A stretch of 64,000 nt of DNA, taken from positions 1,302,001 through 1,366,000 of the forward strand of contig BQOK01000001.1 of assembly GCA_022835495.1 (NCBI GenBank), written 5' to 3'. Positions within the stretch are counted from its first letter, which is position 1. Each line of letters opens with the position of its first letter. This document shows, piece by piece, positions 8,478 through 17,974 of the stretch. The notes under the pieces are model-generated. The model was not told the origin of the DNA. It saw nothing but the letters and a program-made list of their open reading frames with translations, and searched no databases. The DNA comes from Oscillospiraceae bacterium (GTDB taxonomy: Bacteria > Bacillota > Clostridia > Oscillospirales > Ruminococcaceae). The position numbers and the translations under genes were made by a program.

Positions 8478-10436
8478 GTGGATACCTTTGCCCGCTCGCT
8501 GCGCGAGCGCAAAAACTGGGTGCGGCTGGTGCTTTCCGCCGTGATCTTTTTCGCGGTGGCTCTGCCGTTCCGCCAGCTGCTCAACCTGATGCCCGGCATC
8601 ACCGAGATCCGCCCGGCCAACATGATCCCCCCGGTGTTGGGCCTGATCTGGGGCCCCTTTGCGGCGGGGGGCATCGCCATCGGCAACCTGATCTCGGACA
8701 TGGTGTCCGGCAGCAACGCGTTTATCTGCACCACGGGGTTCATTGCGAATTTTTTGTACGCCTACCTGCCGTATAAGCTGTGGTATTCCGTGGCCGTGCA
8801 GGAGGATGATTTGTACCCCACGCTGGGCAGCGTGCGCAAAATTTTGAAATACATCTGCGTGATGCTGCTGGACTCGCTGGTGGTCACGGGAATGCTGAGC
8901 TTTATTTTCGAGACCGCGGGCTTTTCTGCCAGCGGCAGCTCGTACGCGCTGCTGTTCTTCAACAACTTCGATTTTACCGTGCTGCTGGGCGTGCCCGTGC
9001 TGATCTTTCTTGAACGGTTCCGCCCCGATTACCGCGTGCCGGCCGCCCACAAAAGAAAAGAGGGCGGCTATTGGGCCTTTGATCTGCTGCTGGCCGCTGC
9101 GGCGGCGCTGGGGCTGGGGTGGTTTTTGCTGTCGCTTTTGCGGGGCAGCCCGGTGGACAGCAGAACGGCGGCGGTTTTGCTGGCGGCCAGCGTGCTGCTG
9201 ACCCTTGCCTGGACGGTAAAACCCTTCAACTTCACCCCCGCCGAACAAAAACGCGGCGGTCAGAAGGTCAAGATCACCATCAAGACCAAGGTGACCATCG
9301 GCTTTTTGATGCTGGCGGTCATCTTTATCGCCTTTGTGGCGGTGACCGCCAACAGCGCCCAAACGGGCGCCGACGCGCTGGAGCACTGGAGCCACGTGTA
9401 TTTTACGGTGGGGCTTGCCATCAATGTGATCTTTGCCGTGGCCATTGTGTTTTTGTGGTATGTGGAGCGCAACATCGTGGACCCGCTGGAGCGCCTGTCG
9501 GACAATGTGCGGGAGTTTGCGGCCCGGCCCGAGGGCTCGGAGGAGATCCCGCAGCCCCGCTTTACCGAGATCGACACCGGCGACGAGATTGCGCTGCTGG
9601 CGCGCTCGTGCAATTCCATGATGCGGGACATCACCGATTACATGCGCAACCTGCAGGCCGTCACGGCGGAGAAGGAGCGGATCGGCGCCGAGCTGGGCGT
9701 TGCGACCCACATCCAGGCCAGCATGCTGCCCTGCATCTTCCCCGCGTTCCCCACCCGGGACGAGTTTGATATCTACGCCACCATGCAGCCCGCAAAAGAG
9801 GTGGGCGGCGATTTTTACGATTTCTTTTTGGTGGACGACGACCACCTGGCCGTGGTCATTGCCGACGTGTCTGGCAAGGGGGTGCCCGCGGCGCTGTTTA
9901 TGGTGATCGCAAAGACCCTGATCAAGGACCACGCCCAGCTGGGCACCACCCCCGCCGAGGTGTTCACCCAGGTGAACGCCAAGCTCTGCGAGGCGAACGA
10001 GGAGGGCCTTTTTGTGACCGCCTGGATGGGCATACTGCAAATTTCCACCGGCCACATGGCCTATGTCAACGCGGGCCACAACCCGCCGCTGCTGCGCCGG
10101 GGCGGCGGTGGCTACGAGTACCTGCACGCCCGGCCCGGCTTTGTGCTGGCCGGCATGGAGGGCATGCGCTACCGCCAGGCGGAGCTGGATCTTGCGCCCG
10201 GCGACGCGCTGTACTTATACACCGACGGCGTGACCGAGGCCACCGACGCCCGGGACGAGCTGTATGGCGAGGAGCGGCTGCAAAATGTGCTGAACGCCCA
10301 CCGGGAGGCCGCGCCCGAAGCGCTTCTGCCCGCCGTAAAGGCCGACATCGACGCCTTTGTGGGCACGGCGCCCCAGTTTGACGACATTACCATGCTGGGC
10401 CTTTATTACCGGGTGAAAAGGGGGGAACAGGCGTGA
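8478..10436 (+). CDS. Membrane sensor PP2C phosphatase (RsbU/SpoIIE type)
   Basis: Serine phosphatase expected to dephosphorylate the STAS antagonist. 652 residues from GTG 8478 behind AAGGAGG. The N-terminal 180 residues have several membrane segments and a motif resembling ECF-transporter S components (RPANMIPPVLGLIWGP, then GNLISD), suggesting small-molecule sensing. A second membrane pair and a HAMP-like linker follow (about 300-385). The PP2C domain keeps its metal-binding acidic motifs GGDFYD (about 442), DVSGKG (462), DGVTEA (582) and FDDITM (633). It overlaps the RsbW gene by 4 bp. Confidence 0.88.
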   Translation: MDTFARSLRERKNWVRLVLSAVIFFAVALPFRQLLNLMPGITEIRPANMIPPVLGLIWGPFAAGGIAIGNLISDMVSGSNAFICTTGFIANFLYAYLPYKLWYSVAVQEDDLYPTLGSVRKILKYICVMLLDSLVVTGMLSFIFETAGFSASGSSYALLFFNNFDFTVLLGVPVLIFLERFRPDYRVPAAHKRKEGGYWAFDLLLAAAAALGLGWFLLSLLRGSPVDSRTAAVLLAASVLLTLAWTVKPFNFTPAEQKRGGQKVKITIKTKVTIGFLMLAVIFIAFVAVTANSAQTGADALEHWSHVYFTVGLAINVIFAVAIVFLWYVERNIVDPLERLSDNVREFAARPEGSEEIPQPRFTEIDTGDEIALLARSCNSMMRDITDYMRNLQAVTAEKERIGAELGVATHIQASMLPCIFPAFPTRDEFDIYATMQPAKEVGGDFYDFFLVDDDHLAVVIADVSGKGVPAALFMVIAKTLIKDHAQLGTTPAEVFTQVNAKLCEANEEGLFVTAWMGILQISTGHMAYVNAGHNPPLLRRGGGGYEYLHARPGFVLAGMEGMRYRQAELDLAPGDALYLYTDGVTEATDARDELYGEERLQNVLNAHREAAPEALLPAVKADIDAFVGTAPQFDDITMLGLYYRVKRGEQA

Positions 10437-10843
10437 GAGAAAAGACCGTGGCGGCAACGCTGGAAAACCTGGAGCAGGTGCAGGCCTTTATTGAACAGGA
10501 GCTGCAGGCGGCGGGCTGTTCCCCCAAGGCCATGCTGCAGATCTCGGTGGCGGTGGAGGAGATCTACGTGAACATCGCCCACTACGCTTACCACCCCGAG
10601 GTGGGCGAGGCGACCGTGCGCTGCGCGGTGGGGGGCGACCCCCTGCAGGTGACCGTTCAGTTTTTGGACAGCGGCAAGCCCTTTGACCCGCTGGCAAAGC
10701 CGGATGCGGACACCACCCTCTCCGCCGAGGAGCGGCAGATCGGGGGCCTGGGCATCCTGATGGTGAAAAAGTCCATGGACGCGGTGGATTACCGCTATGA
10801 AAACGGAAAAAATATTCTTACACTTCGCAAAAGCATTTCCTGA
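10433..10843 (+). CDS. RsbW-type anti-sigma/STAS kinase
   Basis: 136-residue soluble serine kinase of the switching module. GTG 10433 overlaps the phosphatase stop (GTGA), implying translational coupling. The ATP-binding motifs are intact: N-box VEEIYVN (41-47, Asn47), LDSGKPFDP and GGLGIL (104-109). It closely resembles the C-terminal domain of the MATE fusion, so the two kinases may compete for the same STAS protein. No cognate sigma factor is in the window; the primary sigma gene at 26159 and sigK at 37245 are not linked to it. Confidence 0.9.
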   Translation: MREKTVAATLENLEQVQAFIEQELQAAGCSPKAMLQISVAVEEIYVNIAHYAYHPEVGEATVRCAVGGDPLQVTVQFLDSGKPFDPLAKPDADTTLSAEERQIGGLGILMVKKSMDAVDYRYENGKNILTLRKSIS

Positions 10844-10893
10844 CAGGGAAGGGGCCCGCGCCGGCTTGCGCGGCGGATCAAAAGGAGGATCTT

Positions 10894-13215
10894 GTGGAAA
10901 AAGACAGTAAAAAAAGGCGCTGGCTGGCTGTGCTCGCTCTGGTTTTGGTGCTGGCCTGCCTGGGAGGCATTTTGTTTGCCGTTTGGCGCGCCAATGCAGC
11001 CAGGCCGGCGGTGGGGCCGCAGAGCACGCCCGCCCCCGCAGACCTGCACGGGGCGCAGGAGCCCACGGCGCTGGCCACCGCGCCCATGGTGGCCGCCGGC
11101 CAGGATTCCACCTTTTATCTGGACGCGCAGGGTACGCTGTGGGCTTGGGGCTGCAACCAGGCCGGGCAGCTGGGCGACGGCACCCAGGCCGATTCCGGCG
11201 TGCCGGTAAAGGTGCTGGAGGGCGTGGTGCAGGTGGCCTGCGGCGGGCAGCATACGGTGGCGGTAAAGGCCGACGGCTCGCTGTGGGGCTGGGGGCTGTG
11301 CCAGAGCGGCCGCCTGCTGGACACGCCCGGCGATGCTACATATTATCTGGGCGACCGGGAAATGCCCGTGCAGACCACCCCGGTCAAACTGATGGACGGC
11401 GTGAGCCAGGCCGCTGCGGGGCCCTGCTGCACCCTGATCGTCAAGACCGACGGCTCACTGTGGAGCACGGGCGGGCTGATCCTGGACGAAAACGGCCAGT
11501 GGCAGGACGACGACGAAGGGCTGATCCGGCTGCTGGACGATGTGGTGAGCTGCGCCGCGGGGTACGACTCCGCCAGTGCCATCCGGGCGGACGGCACGCT
11601 TTTCCTGTGGCCCCCCATCAAAACGAACGACCCCGCCCAAGCGGCCCGTTACCACAAACCCGTTGAGAATAAGGAATTCTCGCTGATTCAAACAAGCTAT
11701 AACTATGGCCAGCTGCTCTCGGTGCAGACGGACGGCACCCTGTTCTACTACGGCCTCAACGACCACGGGCAGGGCCTGGGAGAATCCAACGGCGAGCGGT
11801 ATGGCCTGCCCAGCCGCCGGGGCACCATTGCGCTGGAGGCAAAGGCCGTGCAGGCCGGCTGCGGCGTTGGCTACTGCGCCGCTGTGGACGAAAACGGCTC
11901 GCTGTGGATGTGGGGCTGCGGCGAAAAGGGGCAGCTGGGCAACGGGCAGCTGGAGGACGCAGCCGCCCCTGTGAAGGTGATGGACGGCGTGGCCCAGATC
12001 GCCTGCGGCTTCAGCCACACCGCTGCGCTGAAAACCGACGGCACCGTGTGGTGCTGGGGCGGCGGCGGCGAGGGGCAGATCGGCCCCAATGCCTTCGGCC
12101 AGGCGGATTATTTCTGCCCGCTGCCCCTGCAGATGGACCTGCAGCCCCCGGCCAGCGCTGTGGAAACCACGCTGTACACCGGCCAGGTGCTGCGGGTGGA
12201 CGGCGCCGATAAAGAGCATTGGTTCTATGCGGTGCCCGAGAGCGAGGCCGGCTTTGGAAAATCTTATTTTTACCCCACCCTGGGCATGGTGGCGGCCCTG
12301 CTGGACGGCACGCCCGCGCAGTTTACCTTTGACTGGGATGAGCAGAAAAACACCCTGCACATTACCACCGGCGAGGCCTACGGGGGCACCGGTGATGAAC
12401 TGACGCCGCCCGCGGGCCCCGCCCCGGCCGAGCCCGCCACCGCCGCCGTGTTCCTGGACGGCCGCGAGATCTTTCTGCGGGGGTATGTGATCGGCGGCGA
12501 ACCGGCGTATGTGATCAGCGATTTGTGTGCGGTTCTGGGCGCGCAGGTTGGGTTCAGCACCGAGGAGGGGATCAGCCTGCTCATCAGCACGGCCCCGATC
12601 CTTTACGATGCGGCGCTGGCCGACGCGCGCACGGTGGAGCCGGAGGAGGTGCTTCCCCTCAAAACCTCTTTCACCCGGGATAACCCCTACGCGATCTGGA
12701 ATGATGCCGGCGACAGGGTGCTGGTCGCCACCTGGAACGATACGCCGGACGCGTACCCGGCCGGCCGGACCGTGACCATCGGCGAGGAGGCCGTGTGGGT
12801 CTTTTCCGGCGCTGAGCTGAAGGCCTGGTACGGCCAGAATTCCCAGGGCGTCACCGATTGGCACCTGCGCCTGTGCCAGCTGATCGGCCTGCCGCCGGCC
12901 ACGGATTATGACAGTGTGACGCTGCTGTGGGTGGACCCCGGGGAGCTTGTGCGCCCGGCCTATGACCCGGACATCACCAGCGGCGAAATGAGCACCCTCT
13001 CGGGGGACGATTGGTTCCGAGGCTGGTTTGCCCGGAACGAGGCCGCCTCTTACGGCGAGGGCGGTTACCCCTGGACCCGCCTAGGCTACACCTACGACTG
13101 GGCCGACAACGGCACGGAATACGGCCTGACAGAGTTTATCATCAAGCCCGGTGCAACGGCGGCGGTGGAACAAACAATGCCGACCGACGCCTATCTGGCG
13201 CAGCTGGCCGGCTGA
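10894..13215 (+). CDS. Membrane-anchored RCC1-repeat protein
   Basis: 773 residues from GTG 10894 behind AAAGGAGG. An N-terminal membrane helix (about 10-30, after KKRR) with no clear cleavage site suggests an anchored extracellular protein. Residues about 50-420 contain RCC1-type beta-propeller repeats, recognised by recurring LWAWG/LWGWG/LWMWG and VACGGQHTVAV-like segments. The rest is not recognised; residues near 525-570 resemble a copper-amine-oxidase N-terminal-like module found in clostridial surface proteins. It lies 50 bp after RsbW in the same series; a ligand-binding role at the cell surface is a guess. Confidence 0.75.
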   Translation: MEKDSKKRRWLAVLALVLVLACLGGILFAVWRANAARPAVGPQSTPAPADLHGAQEPTALATAPMVAAGQDSTFYLDAQGTLWAWGCNQAGQLGDGTQADSGVPVKVLEGVVQVACGGQHTVAVKADGSLWGWGLCQSGRLLDTPGDATYYLGDREMPVQTTPVKLMDGVSQAAAGPCCTLIVKTDGSLWSTGGLILDENGQWQDDDEGLIRLLDDVVSCAAGYDSASAIRADGTLFLWPPIKTNDPAQAARYHKPVENKEFSLIQTSYNYGQLLSVQTDGTLFYYGLNDHGQGLGESNGERYGLPSRRGTIALEAKAVQAGCGVGYCAAVDENGSLWMWGCGEKGQLGNGQLEDAAAPVKVMDGVAQIACGFSHTAALKTDGTVWCWGGGGEGQIGPNAFGQADYFCPLPLQMDLQPPASAVETTLYTGQVLRVDGADKEHWFYAVPESEAGFGKSYFYPTLGMVAALLDGTPAQFTFDWDEQKNTLHITTGEAYGGTGDELTPPAGPAPAEPATAAVFLDGREIFLRGYVIGGEPAYVISDLCAVLGAQVGFSTEEGISLLISTAPILYDAALADARTVEPEEVLPLKTSFTRDNPYAIWNDAGDRVLVATWNDTPDAYPAGRTVTIGEEAVWVFSGAELKAWYGQNSQGVTDWHLRLCQLIGLPPATDYDSVTLLWVDPGELVRPAYDPDITSGEMSTLSGDDWFRGWFARNEAASYGEGGYPWTRLGYTYDWADNGTEYGLTEFIIKPGATAAVEQTMPTDAYLAQLAG

Positions 13216-13234
13216 ACACAAGGGGGAGGGCGCT

Positions 13235-14107
13235 TTGACCGAGACCGACTACATGGTGGAGCGAAGGCTTGCGGGCCTGGATGCGGACCTTCACGCCCGC
13301 TACCGCAACTGCGTGGTGGTGTCGCAGCAGATGCTGCTGCGCTACGAGGGCATTTTCCCGGATTTTACCGACCACACGGCGCTCCACGCGCTGGAGGTGG
13401 TGGACTACTGCAACGCGCTGATCGCAAAGCAGATCGACCGGCTTTCGGCCGACGAACTGTATGTGCTGCTGATGAGCGCCATGTTCCACGACGTGGGGCT
13501 TGGGGTGTCCGGGCGGGACTTTGAGGAGTTCCTCCCGCTGGTCTGCCCGGGCGAAGCCCTGCCCGACACGGTGGAAAAGCGCCAAAAGGTGGTGCGCGCG
13601 AACCACCAGGAGTTTTCGGGCTGCTACCTGCGCAAGTATTGGGAGGTCTTCGATATCCCCAACGAGCGGTACGCCCGGGCGATCATCCAGACCTGCCGGG
13701 GCCACCGCAAGGCCGACCTGTGGGACCCGGCGGGCTACCCCTGCCCCCTGGAGGTGCTGCCGGAAAGGGCGGTGTGCCTGCCATACCTGGCGGCGCTGCT
13801 GCGGCTGGCCGATGAGCTGGACATTGCCTTTGACCGCAATTTCAGCTTCCTTTACGACCCTGAGCACATGGTGCATGCAAAGGACCGCTTTGAGTTCAAA
13901 AAGCACCGCTCGATCCGGCGGGTGGAGCTGCTGGCCGACCGGGTGGTGGTGACGGCCGTGGCCGACGACCCCGAGATACGGGTGGGGATCGAGGAGACAG
14001 TGGAGAAGCTGCGCAAAACGCTGCTCTACTGCCGGGCGGTGACGGCGGCCCGCACCGATTTTGTGATCCGCCAGAGCGAGGTGGAGCTGGACCTCACCAC
14101 TGTGTAA
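13235..14107 (+). CDS. HD-domain metal-dependent phosphohydrolase-like protein
   Basis: 290 residues. TTG 13235 is chosen because GGGGGAGGG lies six bases upstream; ATG 13253 would be too far from it. The HD signature is visible: His in DHTALHALE, the HD pair in AMFHDVG, His in CRGHRK and Asp in RLADELD. It resembles the group of HD proteins that accompany GHKL ATPases. Substrate unknown; next to two purine permeases and an SAH hydrolase-like protein, a nucleotide substrate is plausible. It sits 19 bp from both neighbours, so it is probably co-transcribed. Confidence 0.75.
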   Translation: MTETDYMVERRLAGLDADLHARYRNCVVVSQQMLLRYEGIFPDFTDHTALHALEVVDYCNALIAKQIDRLSADELYVLLMSAMFHDVGLGVSGRDFEEFLPLVCPGEALPDTVEKRQKVVRANHQEFSGCYLRKYWEVFDIPNERYARAIIQTCRGHRKADLWDPAGYPCPLEVLPERAVCLPYLAALLRLADELDIAFDRNFSFLYDPEHMVHAKDRFEFKKHRSIRRVELLADRVVVTAVADDPEIRVGIEETVEKLRKTLLYCRAVTAARTDFVIRQSEVELDLTTV

Positions 14108-14126
14108 AAGAGAGGAGACGTGTTAC

Positions 14127-15434
14127 ATGACACAGGCACTCGACAGGCTCTTTCATTTCTCGGTGCGCGGCAGCACGGTGCGGCGGGAGCTGGTGGGGGC
14201 GCTTACTACCTTTTTCGCCATCGCTTACATTATTTTTGTAACGCCGGGGTATCTGGTGCAGACTGGCATGGACTATACGGCCGTGCTCATTGCCACCTGT
14301 GTTTCGGCTGCGCTGGGCTGCTTTTTGACCGGCGCGTTCAACCTGCCCTTCATCCTGACCCCCGGCGTGGGGCTGAACGCTTTTTTTACCTATACGCTCT
14401 GCCTTACCATGGGCTACACCTGGCAGCAGGGGCTGGCGGTGGTATTTATTTCGGGCGCGCTGTTCCTGGTGGTTGCCCTCACGCCGCTGCGCGATAAAAT
14501 GGTGGCCTGCATCCCGCCCTCCATGAAAAACGCGATCAGCGCGGGCCTGGGCATGTTCATCGCCCTGATCGGCCTGCTCAACGCGGGCATCGTGACCGCG
14601 CAGGGCGGGGCCCTTTTGCTGGGCGATCTGGCCGACCCGGCGGTGCTGCTGGCCTTGCTGGGGCTGCTGGTGACCGGGGTGCTGATGGCCTGGAAGGTGA
14701 AGGGCGCCATGCTCATTGGCATTGCCGCCGTGACCCTGCTGGGGCTGCCCTGCGGGGTGAGCGCCCTGCCGCAGCAGGCAGCGGCGGGGTTTTCGCTGGC
14801 CCCTACCCTTTTGAAGCTGGATTTCGGCGGCGTGCTGTCGCTGGGGGTGCTGCCCCTGGTCACGGCGGTGACGACCTTTACGATCTGCCTGTGCTTTGAC
14901 ACCCTGGGCTCGGTGATCAGCATCGCCGGCGCGGGGGGCCTGCTGCAGGCGGACGGCGGCATTGGCGAAAACGGCCGCGCGCTGACTCTTTCGGCCCTGG
15001 GTACCTGCGCGGGCGCATGCCTGGGGGCCCCGGCGCTGATCCCGCCGGTGGAGTGCTCCACCGGCGTGTCGGAGGGCGCGCGCACAGGGCTACACTCGGT
15101 GTTTGTGGGGCTGCTGTTTTTGGCAGCGATTTTGGTGGCGCCCATTGCGGGCGTTGTTCCCAGTGCGGCCACCGCGCCCTCCCTGATCCTGATCGGCATG
15201 CTGATGATCGGCAATGCCACCAACATCTACTGGCACAGCCTGGAGATCGCGCTGCCGTGCTTTTTGACCATGATCATGATCCCCTTCAGCTACTCGGTGG
15301 CGGACGGCATCGGCGTGGGCTTTATCTCCTATGCTGCCATCCAGCTGGTGAGCGGCAAGGGCAGGCGGGTGCCCGTGCTTACCTATGCGCTGGCGGGCGT
15401 GTTCGTGGCCATGTACGTGCTGTCGGCGCTGTAA
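14127..15434 (+). CDS. NCS2-family purine/nucleobase permease, copy 1
   Basis: 435-residue multi-span transporter of the AzgA-like branch of the NCS2 family (adenine, guanine or hypoxanthine uptake). The family pattern is clear: an N-terminal FHFSVRGSTVRRELVGALTT, FILTPGVGLNAFFTYTL in the first half and CFDTLGSVISIAG in the second. ATG 14127 follows GAGGAG. The gene is 19 bp after the HD gene and 12 bp before a paralogue of the same length. Tandem copies may differ in substrate. Confidence 0.9.
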   Translation: MTQALDRLFHFSVRGSTVRRELVGALTTFFAIAYIIFVTPGYLVQTGMDYTAVLIATCVSAALGCFLTGAFNLPFILTPGVGLNAFFTYTLCLTMGYTWQQGLAVVFISGALFLVVALTPLRDKMVACIPPSMKNAISAGLGMFIALIGLLNAGIVTAQGGALLLGDLADPAVLLALLGLLVTGVLMAWKVKGAMLIGIAAVTLLGLPCGVSALPQQAAAGFSLAPTLLKLDFGGVLSLGVLPLVTAVTTFTICLCFDTLGSVISIAGAGGLLQADGGIGENGRALTLSALGTCAGACLGAPALIPPVECSTGVSEGARTGLHSVFVGLLFLAAILVAPIAGVVPSAATAPSLILIGMLMIGNATNIYWHSLEIALPCFLTMIMIPFSYSVADGIGVGFISYAAIQLVSGKGRRVPVLTYALAGVFVAMYVLSAL

Positions 15435-15446
15435 GGAGGCGGGAAG

Positions 15447-16757
15447 ATGAATTCGTTGGATCGGTATTTTCACATCCGGGAACGCGGCTCCACCCTCTCG
15501 AAGGAGATCGTTGGGGGCGCCACCAACTTTTTTGCCATGGCTTACCTGATCGTGGTAATTCCCGCCACGCTCGAGCAGGCGGGCATGGACTACGGCGCGG
15601 TGATGGCCGCCACCTGCATTGCCGCGGCGCTGGGCAGCGTGCTGACCGGCCTTTTTGCCAACGTGCCCTTTGCCCAGGCGCCGGGCCTTGGCTTCAACAC
15701 CTTTTTGGTCTACACCCTGTGCGCCCGCTACGGCTACACCTGGCAGCAGGCCCTGGCGATCGTTTTTATCTCCGGCCTGCTGTTCCTGGCGCTGACCGTT
15801 CTGCCGCTGCGCGAAAAGCTGCTGGACGCCATTCCCATGCCGCTGAAATTCGCGCTGTCTGCCGGGGTGGGGCTGCTGATCACCCTGTCCGGCCTGATCA
15901 GCGCGGGCATCGTTACAGCCGACAACAACCTGCTGGACATTGGCAGGCTGGTCTCCCCCGGCCCGCTGCTGGCGCTGGCGGGGGTGTTCTTTACCGCGGC
16001 GCTGCTGCTGCACAAGGTGCCGGGGGCGATGATCATCGGCATCGTTGCCGTGGCGGCGGCGGGGGTGCCCTTTGGGGTGACCGTGCTGCCCGGGCATGTT
16101 ACCGCGGCGGTGGATCTGGCGCCCGTGGTGTTCCAACTGGATTTCGGCGGGCTTTTGAGCCAGGGTGTGCTGCCGCTGGCGTCCGCGCTGCTGAGCCTGG
16201 TGTTCACCGACTGTTTTGACACGGTGGGTACCCTTTTGGGGGTGGCGGGCGACGCCAAGCTCACTGACAATACCGGCAGCTTCCCCGGCGAGGGACGCGC
16301 CATGATGGCGGACGCCGCCGCCACCTGCGCGGGCGCGCTGCTGGGGGTCACCAACGTGACCACCATGGCGGAATCGGCCGTGGGGGTGCACGAGGGGGCG
16401 CGCACGGGCCTGTGCCCCGTTGTGACCGGGCTGCTTTTCCTGCTGGCGCTTCCCTTTGCCCCGCTGGCGGGGGCGATCCCCGGCGCGGCCACGGCCGCCG
16501 CGGTGATCATTGTGGGCATGATGATGATGTCCGGCATTTCCCAGATCACCTGGAAGCACGTGGAGATCTCGCTGCCCTGCTTTTTGATGATCGTGGGCAT
16601 GCCCTTTACCTTTTCCATCACCGACGGCATTGCCCTGGGGTGCATCGCGTATGTGGCGGTGATGATCTGCCGCAAACGGGCGGCGATGGTGAACCCCTGG
16701 ATGTACGGCCTGACGGCCCTGTTCCTGGCCATGTTTGCGCTGCAGGTGCTGGCGTAA
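15447..16757 (+). CDS. NCS2-family purine/nucleobase permease, copy 2
   Basis: 436 residues, a clear paralogue of the upstream permease, starting at ATG 15447 behind AAGGAGG. Shared landmarks include GSTLSKEIVGGATNFFAMAY, APGLGFNTFLVYTL and CFDTVGTLLGVAG. The substrate-contact residues differ in places (for example EQAGMDYGAVM versus VQTGMDYTAVL), so specificity may differ. It is the last gene of the series that began at 5051; a bidirectional terminator follows. Confidence 0.9.
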   Translation: MNSLDRYFHIRERGSTLSKEIVGGATNFFAMAYLIVVIPATLEQAGMDYGAVMAATCIAAALGSVLTGLFANVPFAQAPGLGFNTFLVYTLCARYGYTWQQALAIVFISGLLFLALTVLPLREKLLDAIPMPLKFALSAGVGLLITLSGLISAGIVTADNNLLDIGRLVSPGPLLALAGVFFTAALLLHKVPGAMIIGIVAVAAAGVPFGVTVLPGHVTAAVDLAPVVFQLDFGGLLSQGVLPLASALLSLVFTDCFDTVGTLLGVAGDAKLTDNTGSFPGEGRAMMADAAATCAGALLGVTNVTTMAESAVGVHEGARTGLCPVVTGLLFLLALPFAPLAGAIPGAATAAAVIIVGMMMMSGISQITWKHVEISLPCFLMIVGMPFTFSITDGIALGCIAYVAVMICRKRAAMVNPWMYGLTALFLAMFALQVLA

Positions 16758-16806
16758 AAGGCCGCCCCGCGCCCGAATGCGCTGCTGCTGGCGGGCTTAA
16801 AGCAAC

Positions 16807-16850
16807 AAAAACCGCACCCCCGGATCCTGTGACCGGGGGTGCGGTTTTTT
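16807..16850. terminator. Bidirectional intrinsic terminator
   Basis: A 17-bp stem (16807-16823 with 16833-16849) has A-rich and T-rich ends, so it can stop both the purine permease operon (plus) and the second ABC operon (minus). Confidence 0.9.
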
Positions 16851-16882
16851 GTTGTGTCAGCGGTTTGCAGGGGGCGCCGGGC

Positions 16883-17974
16883 TCACAGCTCGGCCCGCAG
16901 AAGGTTTGCCGTGCCGTTCCAGGTGAGCTCGTGCGTTTTCAGCAGCTTTTTCAGCAGCAGAAGGGAAAAATCATCCTCGCCGCTTCCGGCCATGGGGTCC
17001 GGTGCCGGGCCGGGCGAGGGCCAGGCAAAGGTGAGCTCCACCGCGCCCGTCTGCTCGGAGTAGCCGGCCGTGAGGGTGAGCCTTGGCTCGCCCGCAATGG
17101 CGGGCAGCAGCTTGTTCACCAGCAGCTCCTCGGCGGCCAGCTGCAGGGCGTTTGCCTGCCTGGGGGTGAGAAGATACCTGCGGGCGAAGGCCTCGAGGCC
17201 GGCGGTGAGGGCATAGAAGTCGAAGCTGCGGCTCTCGACCTGGAACGAGTAGGTGCGCACCTTTTGGATAAAGGCGCGGGTGCGCTCTTTTTGAGGGTGG
17301 TCGAACACCTGCTCAGGCGTGCCCTGCTCGTAGATTACGCCCTCGTCCATGTAAAAAACGCGGGTGGACACGTCGCGGGCGAATTTCATCTCGTGGGTTA
17401 CAATCATCATGGTCATGCCCTGCTGGGCAAGCCTGCGGATCACGCCCAGCACCTCCGACACCATGGTTGGATCCAGCGCACTGGTGGGTTCGTCGAACAG
17501 AACGATCTCCGGGTCCATGGCCAGGGTGCGGGCAATGGCCACCCGCTGTTTCTGACCGCCGGAGAGTTCGTCCGGGTAGGCGAGGGCCTTGTCCTTCAGG
17601 CCCACCAGCTCCAGCAGCTCCATGCCGCGGTCGTAGGCCTGCTGCCGGGTTTTGCCCAGCAGGTCCACCGGGGCCAGCATTAGGTTCTCGATGATCATAA
17701 GCTGGGAGAACAGATTGAACGACTGGAACACCATGCCCATTTTCTGCCGCAGCTTGTACACGTCGGTGCCCTTGTCCAGCAGGTTCTGGCCGTCGATCAC
17801 GATCTCGCCGGAGGTGGGGGTTTCCAGCAGGTTGAGGCAGCGCAAAAAGGTGGATTTGCCGGTGCCGGAGGGCCCGATCACCGAGATGACCTCGCCCTTT
17901 TCGATCTCGGCGTTCACGTCCTTGAGGGGGGTCACGGCCCCGAATGATTTGCACAGATGCTTTACGGTGATCAT
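16883..17974 (-). CDS. Amino acid ABC transporter ATPase with C-terminal RsbW-like domain, copy 2
   Basis: 363 residues, the same architecture as the ATPase at 2075-3172. The ATPase part is complete: GPSGTGKS (34-41), Gln84, LSGGQ (137-141), IVLFDE (157-162), His194. The C-terminal 115 residues again resemble a GHKL/RsbW fold, and here [10 protein letters not shown] (280-289) keeps both glutamates and Asn287, the metal-binding residue in RsbW. The glycine box is replaced by [11 protein letters not shown], so ATP binding there is uncertain. It overlaps the fused binding protein-permease gene by 4 bp. Confidence 0.9.
   Translation of the reverse strand: MITVKHLCKSFGAVTPLKDVNAEIEKGEVISVIGPSGTGKSTFLRCLNLLETPTSGEIVIDGQNLLDKGTDVYKLRQKMGMVFQSFNLFSQLMIIENLMLAPVDLLGKTRQQAYDRGMELLELVGLKDKALAYPDELSGGQKQRVAIARTLAMDPEIVLFDEPTSALDPTMVSEVLGVIRRLAQQGMTMMIVTHEMKFARDVSTRVFYMDEGVIYEQGTPEQVFDHPQKERTRAFIQKVRTYSFQVESRSFDFYALTAGLEAFARRYLLTPRQANALQLAAEELLVNKLLPAIAGEPRLTLTAGYSEQTGAVELTFAWPSPGPAPDPMAGSGEDDFSLLLLKKLLKTHELTWNGTANLLRAEL

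Noticed and set aside
8439-10127. Long minus-strand reading frame (562 codons) opposite the PP2C phosphatase
   Set aside because: High G+C gives long antisense frames; it is rich in His/Gln/Arg with no domain, and the plus strand has a complete enzyme with motifs and ribosome site. The same applies to similar antisense frames elsewhere (for example 29693-32095 and 40763-43672).
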